From Beijerinckiaceae bacterium (GTDB lineage: Bacteria > Pseudomonadota > Alphaproteobacteria > Rhizobiales > Beijerinckiaceae), in assembly GCA_947455285.1 (NCBI GenBank), contig CANGOK010000122.1, forward strand, positions 1 to 9,280: a stretch of DNA of 9,280 nucleotides, given 5' to 3'. Shown here one piece after another: positions 5,674-9,280 of the stretch. Positions within the stretch are counted from its first letter, which is position 1, and the number at the start of each line of letters is the position of its first letter. A program made the translations under genes and the position numbers. Below the pieces are notes generated by a model. The model searched no databases and was not told where the DNA came from. It worked only from the letters and a program-made list of their open reading frames with translations.

Positions 5674-7074
5674 ATGAACAAACCGCAGACGATGCTCGAC
5701 AAGTTATGGGACGCCCATTTCGTGGCGCAACGCCTAGATGGACGGAACATGATCTATATCGACCGCCACGTTCTGCATGAGCTTCACGCGCCCCACGCTT
5801 TTGAGCAATTGGAAAAGGCGAAACGCGGAGTGCGTCGCGCGGACCTGACATTCTCGATGCAGGACCATACGGTGGCGACAAAGCCGGGGCGCACACAGTC
5901 GACCAATCCTGATGGCGAGCAGTTTCAAGTCGCCATGCGCGAGGGCAGCAATCGCTATGGGATCAGGCTCTTCGACCTGCACGACCCAGAACAAGGGATC
6001 AGCCATGTGGTCGCTCCCGAGCTCGGGCTAGTTCTGCCCGGCGCTACCCACGCCGTTCCCGACTCCCACGCCTGCACAGTCGGCGGCCTTGGCGCGCTGG
6101 GAATCGGCTGCGGCACGAGCGAGCTCGAACATATCCTGATCACGCAGACCCTCGCCATGAAACGGCCCAAGAGCATGCGGATCACCCTCGACGGGACGCT
6201 TCATCCCTATGTTTCGGCAAAAGACCTTTCCTTGCGGATCCTCTCCCTCTTCGGCGCTTCTTTCGGACGCGGCTATGCAATCGAATTTGCGGGCGAAGCT
6301 GTTCGCGCGCTCTCTGTCGAAGCGCGCCTGACGCTTTGCAACCTTGCCATCGAGATGGGATCACGCTCTGGCTTTGTGGCGCCTGACGAAAAGACCTTCG
6401 CCTATCTCAAGGGCAGGCCCTATGCGCCTCATGGCGCCGAATGGGAGGCGGCGCTGGCGCAATGGCGGACTCTGCCCAGCGACGAAGGCGCGAATTTCGA
6501 CAAAGAACTGCGCGTCGATTGCTCTGAACTTGCGCCGCAGATCACATGGGGCACGGACCTCAGCCAGACCATCAGCGTGACGGATGCAGTCCCCGCTCTC
6601 GACGGCGATGCGGAAGCGGTGACGAAAAAGCAGCGGGCGCTCGCCTATATGGGCCTTGATCCAGGCCAGCCCATTCTCGGCCTCAAGGTCGATCGGGTGT
6701 TCATTGGTTCATGCACCAATGCCCGCATCTCCGACCTCAGAACAGCCGCAGCGATGATCAAAGGCAAACGCGTCGCATCCGGCGTGACCGCCATGGCGGT
6801 TCCCGGCTCGACGAGCGTCAAACGCATTGCGGAAAGCGAAGGTCTTGATCAGATTTTCAAGGAGGCTGGATTTTTTTGGGGCGAAAGCGGTTGCTCCATG
6901 TGCGCCGGCGGCAATGGCGACAGAGGCAAGCCGCAAGAACGAATCGTCTCCACCACCAATCGCAATTTTGAAGGTCGGCAGGGCAAGGGCGTACGCACGC
7001 ATCTTTCAGGCGTGGAAGTCGCTGCAGCCTCGGCCATCGCAGGCGTCATCGCCGATCCCCGCACCATCGGTTGA
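5674..7074 (+). CDS. LeuC/aconitase-family hydro-lyase large subunit, likely catabolic paralog
   Basis: 466 residues, the same length as E. coli LeuC. It should bind a [4Fe-4S] cluster through Cys347 (FIGSCTN), Cys407 and Cys410 (GCSMC), the same numbers as in E. coli LeuC. With the next gene it forms a hydro-lyase that adds or removes water across a double bond of a di/tricarboxylate. Family motifs are YIDRHVLHE (N-terminus), MQDHTVAT, a DSH motif at 130-132, LGIGCGTSELEH and NRNFEGRQGKGVRTHLSG near the end. The usual GDSHT reads PDSHA here, and the WGT motif continues as DLSQTISV. Neighbours are catabolic (isomerases, lyase, binding protein) and no leuA or leuB is present, so I infer maleate/citraconate/dimethylmaleate hydratase-like rather than leucine biosynthesis. 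The ATG at 5674 has only a weak purine site (GAAGAAAG). True leucine isomerase remains possible. Confidence 0.85.
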   Translation: MNKPQTMLDKLWDAHFVAQRLDGRNMIYIDRHVLHELHAPHAFEQLEKAKRGVRRADLTFSMQDHTVATKPGRTQSTNPDGEQFQVAMREGSNRYGIRLFDLHDPEQGISHVVAPELGLVLPGATHAVPDSHACTVGGLGALGIGCGTSELEHILITQTLAMKRPKSMRITLDGTLHPYVSAKDLSLRILSLFGASFGRGYAIEFAGEAVRALSVEARLTLCNLAIEMGSRSGFVAPDEKTFAYLKGRPYAPHGAEWEAALAQWRTLPSDEGANFDKELRVDCSELAPQITWGTDLSQTISVTDAVPALDGDAEAVTKKQRALAYMGLDPGQPILGLKVDRVFIGSCTNARISDLRTAAAMIKGKRVASGVTAMAVPGSTSVKRIAESEGLDQIFKEAGFFWGESGCSMCAGGNGDRGKPQERIVSTTNRNFEGRQGKGVRTHLSGVEVAAASAIAGVIADPRTIG

Positions 7075-7085
7075 AGAGCAGAAAC

Positions 7086-7730
7086 ATGCAGCCGTTCACC
7101 TCCGTCACCGGCGTCGCCGTCCCGCTGCTTCAGGACGACATCAATACCGACCAGATCGCGCCGGTTCCCACGCAGCGCTCATTAAAGCCTGATTACAAGG
7201 ATCTGTTCTTCCATCGCGCACGCCGTGGGGCTGACGATGCACTCGACCCTTCGCATGTGCTGAACCAGCCCCAATTCGCCGCGCCATCAATCTTCGTCAC
7301 AGGTCGCAATTTTGGATGCGGCTCTTCGCGCGAGGGCGCGGTATGGACCATGATGGCGGTTGGAGTCTCCTGCATCATCGCGCGCAGCATCGCCGATCTC
7401 TATCGCGAGAATTGTCTTCAAAATGGCGTGCTGCCCATCGAGCTGCCAGACCACGTCGCTGACACCCTGGAAAAGAGGATTGTGACCGCCAATGGCGCAG
7501 AGCCCTTTACTGTAAATCTCGAAACGCAGCTGATCAGCGGACCGGGTGGGCCGGACATTGCATTTGAGATTTCGCACGCCGATCGCACGCGTCTTCTCGA
7601 AGGGCTCGACGACATCGGCATGAGCCTCAAACATGCGAGTGAAATCGCTGTATGGGAAGAGCGGGCGCGCTCGGCCTCCCCGTGGCTGCAACGCGCCCTG
7701 CGCTCGCCAGACACGGAGCCTGCGAAGTGA
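7086..7730 (+). CDS. LeuD/aconitase-family hydro-lyase small subunit, likely catabolic paralog
   Basis: 214 residues, near the usual 200 of LeuD. It is the swivelling domain that completes the active site of the preceding large subunit. Motifs are DDINTDQIAP (17-26), RNFGCGSSREGAVW (74-87), IARSIADLYRENCLQNGVLPIEL, and a C-terminal LDDIGMSLKHASEIAVWEE that matches the end of LeuD. Two places differ from leucine-pathway LeuD. The loop after NTDxIxP reads VPTQRSLKPDY (27-37) instead of the usual xQFL-type specificity loop, and REH has become REG (Gly84). Both fit a changed substrate. I chose the ATG at 7086, with GAAGAG 7 nt upstream, rather than the TTG at 7071 inside the previous stop. It lies 11 bp after the large subunit and overlaps the next gene by 4 nt. 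Confidence 0.86.
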   Translation: MQPFTSVTGVAVPLLQDDINTDQIAPVPTQRSLKPDYKDLFFHRARRGADDALDPSHVLNQPQFAAPSIFVTGRNFGCGSSREGAVWTMMAVGVSCIIARSIADLYRENCLQNGVLPIELPDHVADTLEKRIVTANGAEPFTVNLETQLISGPGGPDIAFEISHADRTRLLEGLDDIGMSLKHASEIAVWEERARSASPWLQRALRSPDTEPAK

Positions 7731-8635
7731 CGCCTCGCCAGACGTTTCGCACCCTGCTCAATGCGCCCGACCTCACCCTTATGCCCGGCGCCTATGACGC
7801 GCTTTCGGCTCGCATCATCGAAGAGCAAGGTTTCGTCGCAATGGGCGCTGGGGGCTACGCAGCCGCAGGATCGCTGCTCGGACAGCCTGACACCGGTCAG
7901 TCCAACATGCGCGACTTCGCCGATCATTACGCGCGCATCTGCGACGCAGTTGAAATCCCCGTTTATGTCGATGGCGACACGGGCTTTGGCGGCGTCCACA
8001 ATGTGAGCCAGATGGTCAAGGCCTTTGAAAAAGCCGGCGCCGCCGCGCTCTTCTTCACTGATCAGGTGTTTCCGAGCCGTTGCGGATATCTCCCGGGCAA
8101 ACAGGTCATCCCGATTGAACAGATGCTCGCCAAGATCAAGGCGGCGCTTGATGCGCGCAGCGATGAGACCATGATGATTTGCGCGCGCACGGACGTTTTC
8201 GCGCTCGAGGGGCGAGACGCCGCCATTCGTCGCTGCCAGCTTTTCATGGAAGCCGGCGCAGATATGGCGAAACCGCAGGGGATCGATACGCCAGAGGGAA
8301 TCGCTACGGTCATACGGGATGTGCCCGGCCCGTTTATCGCGACCCTGTCGCAGGCCGCCGCCTCCAACAAGACGACACCTGTGGAACTGGAGCGCCTCGG
8401 CGTCCCCGCCGCGACCTTGCCATCCCTGACCCTTTTCGCAGCGGCCCGCGCAGTGCGCGAAAGCCTCGCCATTCTGCAAGGCGACCGGAGCCTAGAGCGA
8501 TTGCAGGACAAACTACTGCCGCTCGATGATTATTACCGAATCGTCCGTCTTGATGAACAGCAGGCGCGCGAAAAAAGCTGGGATGAGACAGCGGTGCAAA
8601 TGGCGGAATTCGGCCAGAGCAAGGCGACGCCTTGA
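7727..8635 (+). CDS. Isocitrate lyase/PEP mutase-family carbon-carbon lyase with altered active-site motifs
   Basis: 302 residues, typical for 2-methylisocitrate lyase, 2,3-dimethylmalate lyase, oxaloacetate decarboxylase and petal death-type enzymes, all Mg-dependent TIM barrels. The start is the GTG at 7727, overlapping the LeuD stop (GTGA) with GGAG 8 nt upstream. Features are LMPGAYDALSARI at the N-terminus, GQPDTG, the Mg site DGDTGFG (Asp82, Asp84), TDQVFPSRCGY with the lyase cysteine Cys119, and ARTD with Arg154. Compared by eye with E. coli PrpB, IEDQ is TDQ (Thr111), KRCGH is SRCGY, and the FPE glutamate is Gln184 (KPQG). The retained Cys suggests a lyase rather than a mutase, acting on the alkylmalate-like product of LeuCD to give a 2-oxoacid and a short acid. 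The altered residues suggest an unusual substrate or a decarboxylase. The family assignment is firm; the reaction is inferred. Confidence 0.85.
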   Translation: MTPRQTFRTLLNAPDLTLMPGAYDALSARIIEEQGFVAMGAGGYAAAGSLLGQPDTGQSNMRDFADHYARICDAVEIPVYVDGDTGFGGVHNVSQMVKAFEKAGAAALFFTDQVFPSRCGYLPGKQVIPIEQMLAKIKAALDARSDETMMICARTDVFALEGRDAAIRRCQLFMEAGADMAKPQGIDTPEGIATVIRDVPGPFIATLSQAAASNKTTPVELERLGVPAATLPSLTLFAAARAVRESLAILQGDRSLERLQDKLLPLDDYYRIVRLDEQQAREKSWDETAVQMAEFGQSKATP

Positions 8636-8696
8636 AGGGCGATCCATTGGTTTGATAGGACTGTCGCGCACAGCGTCCGCCATCGGAGATTGAAGC

Positions 8697-9280
8697 ATGA
8701 GCATTGACCGCAAGATTGTTCAGCGCGGCGAGGTGCGCCTCGAGGTCCTGGTTCAGGGCGATGGGCCACTGGTTGTGCTGCTTCCATCGCTGGGCCGCGG
8801 CGGCGAAGATTTCGAACCCATGGCCTGCGGATTTGAAGCCGAAGGTTTCAAGGTCGTGCGCCCGCAACCACGCGGCATTGGCGGCTCGACCAGTCCGCAC
8901 CCCTATGCCGACCTCCACGACTGCTCAAATGACATTGTCGCCGTCATCGAAGCGCTCGGCGGTGGTCCTGCGATCCTTGTAGGCCATGCGTTCGGAAATC
9001 GGGTGTCGCGCCTTCTCGCCACCATTCGCCCAGACCTTGTGAGCGGCGTGGTGCTTGTCGCGGCCAATGTCGGCCACGCGCCGAGCCCTCCCATCGTGCG
9101 CGAAGCCATTCGCAACAGCGCGAATACGTCCCTGCCTGACGATATCCGTCTCAAGGCGCTGTCTTACGCGTTCTTTGCGGAAGGCAATGATCCCCGGCCA
9201 TGGCTTAAGGGCTGGTTCCCTGAGGTGCTTGCGGCCCAGCGCATCGCTGGCGACAAAACGGCTCGCACGGAAGATTACGC
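8697..9280 (+). CDS. Alpha/beta-hydrolase-fold protein, 3'-truncated, nucleophile Ser replaced by Ala
   Basis: An ATG at 8697 with GGAG 8 nt upstream opens a frame of 194 codons that runs off the window, so the C-terminal acid and His of the triad are not seen. The fold is clear: GDGPLVVLLPSLGRGGEDFE (oxyanion loop, about 22-41), RPQPRGIGGS (about 60-70), and the nucleophile elbow at 96-100, then VSGVVLVAANVGHAPSP. The elbow reads GHAFGN, so Ala98 stands where a hydrolase has its Ser (GxSxG). Relatives include 3-oxoadipate enol-lactonase and N-formylmaleamate deformylase, both of which cut small carboxylate-containing molecules, but this protein cannot use the standard Ser mechanism. It lies 61 bp after the lyase gene, on the same strand, and is probably the next gene of the operon. 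Confidence 0.8.
   Translation, partial: MSIDRKIVQRGEVRLEVLVQGDGPLVVLLPSLGRGGEDFEPMACGFEAEGFKVVRPQPRGIGGSTSPHPYADLHDCSNDIVAVIEALGGGPAILVGHAFGNRVSRLLATIRPDLVSGVVLVAANVGHAPSPPIVREAIRNSANTSLPDDIRLKALSYAFFAEGNDPRPWLKGWFPEVLAAQRIAGDKTARTEDY

Noticed and set aside
6871..6877. Run of seven T in the LeuC-like gene as a possible frameshift or slippage site
   Set aside because: The frame continues normally into GCSMC and on to the family's C-terminus, so there is no sign of a frameshift.
7418..8479. 353-codon minus-strand open frame antisense to the LeuD-like and lyase genes
   Set aside because: The plus-strand frames carry clear family motifs across the same bases. The minus frame has no recognisable domain and is the usual antisense opening in GC-rich DNA.

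Overview
The window looks like a chromosomal segment of an alphaproteobacterium, perhaps Hyphomicrobiales/Rhizobiales. The reasons are high GC with GC-rich third codon positions, two Bug-family binding proteins, tight operons with short spacers or overlaps, and purple-bacterial style cytochrome c and PQQ-type dehydrogenase genes. This placement is inferred by eye; no rRNA or marker gene is present.

Layout. (1) 1-531, plus: the 3' part of a Bug-type (tripartite tricarboxylate transporter) binding protein. (2) 539-2922, minus: three genes, read right to left, made up of a secreted diheme c4-like cytochrome c (2356-2922), a secreted sorbosone/PQQ-glucose dehydrogenase-type beta-propeller (900-2270, with a hairpin terminator at 858-886) and an unrecognised 79-residue protein (539-778). 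(3) 2923-3088: a divergent intergenic region with a candidate plus-strand promoter. (4) 3089 to the window end, plus: seven closely packed genes. They encode two tandem Asp/Glu racemase-superfamily proteins (maleate isomerase/arylmalonate decarboxylase type), a second Bug protein, a LeuC/LeuD-type hydro-lyase, an isocitrate lyase/PEP mutase-family enzyme and an alpha/beta-hydrolase-fold protein cut by the window end.

Working model. The plus-strand operon is best read as an uptake and catabolism cluster for a small unsaturated or branched di/tricarboxylate, for example an alkylmaleate such as citraconate or dimethylmaleate. The Bug protein would bind the acid in the periplasm, the isomerase-like proteins would set double-bond geometry (or racemise/decarboxylate), the LeuCD pair would hydrate it to an alkylmalate, and the lyase would cleave that to a 2-oxoacid plus a short acid. 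The parts resemble the dimethylmaleate hydratase plus 2,3-dimethylmalate lyase steps of anaerobic nicotinate degradation, and also maleate/citraconate hydratase routes, but the substrate cannot be read from the sequence. Several enzymes carry changes at positions normally catalytic: the second isomerase lacks both expected cysteines, the lyase has a changed CGH motif and lost acidic residues, and the hydrolase fold has Ala at the nucleophile elbow. These changes are the main reason to think the pathway is not a textbook one.

The cytochrome/dehydrogenase pair on the minus strand is a separate periplasmic oxidation module with no evident link to the acid cluster. No tRNA, rRNA, CRISPR array, insertion sequence, regulator gene or transporter membrane subunit was seen.
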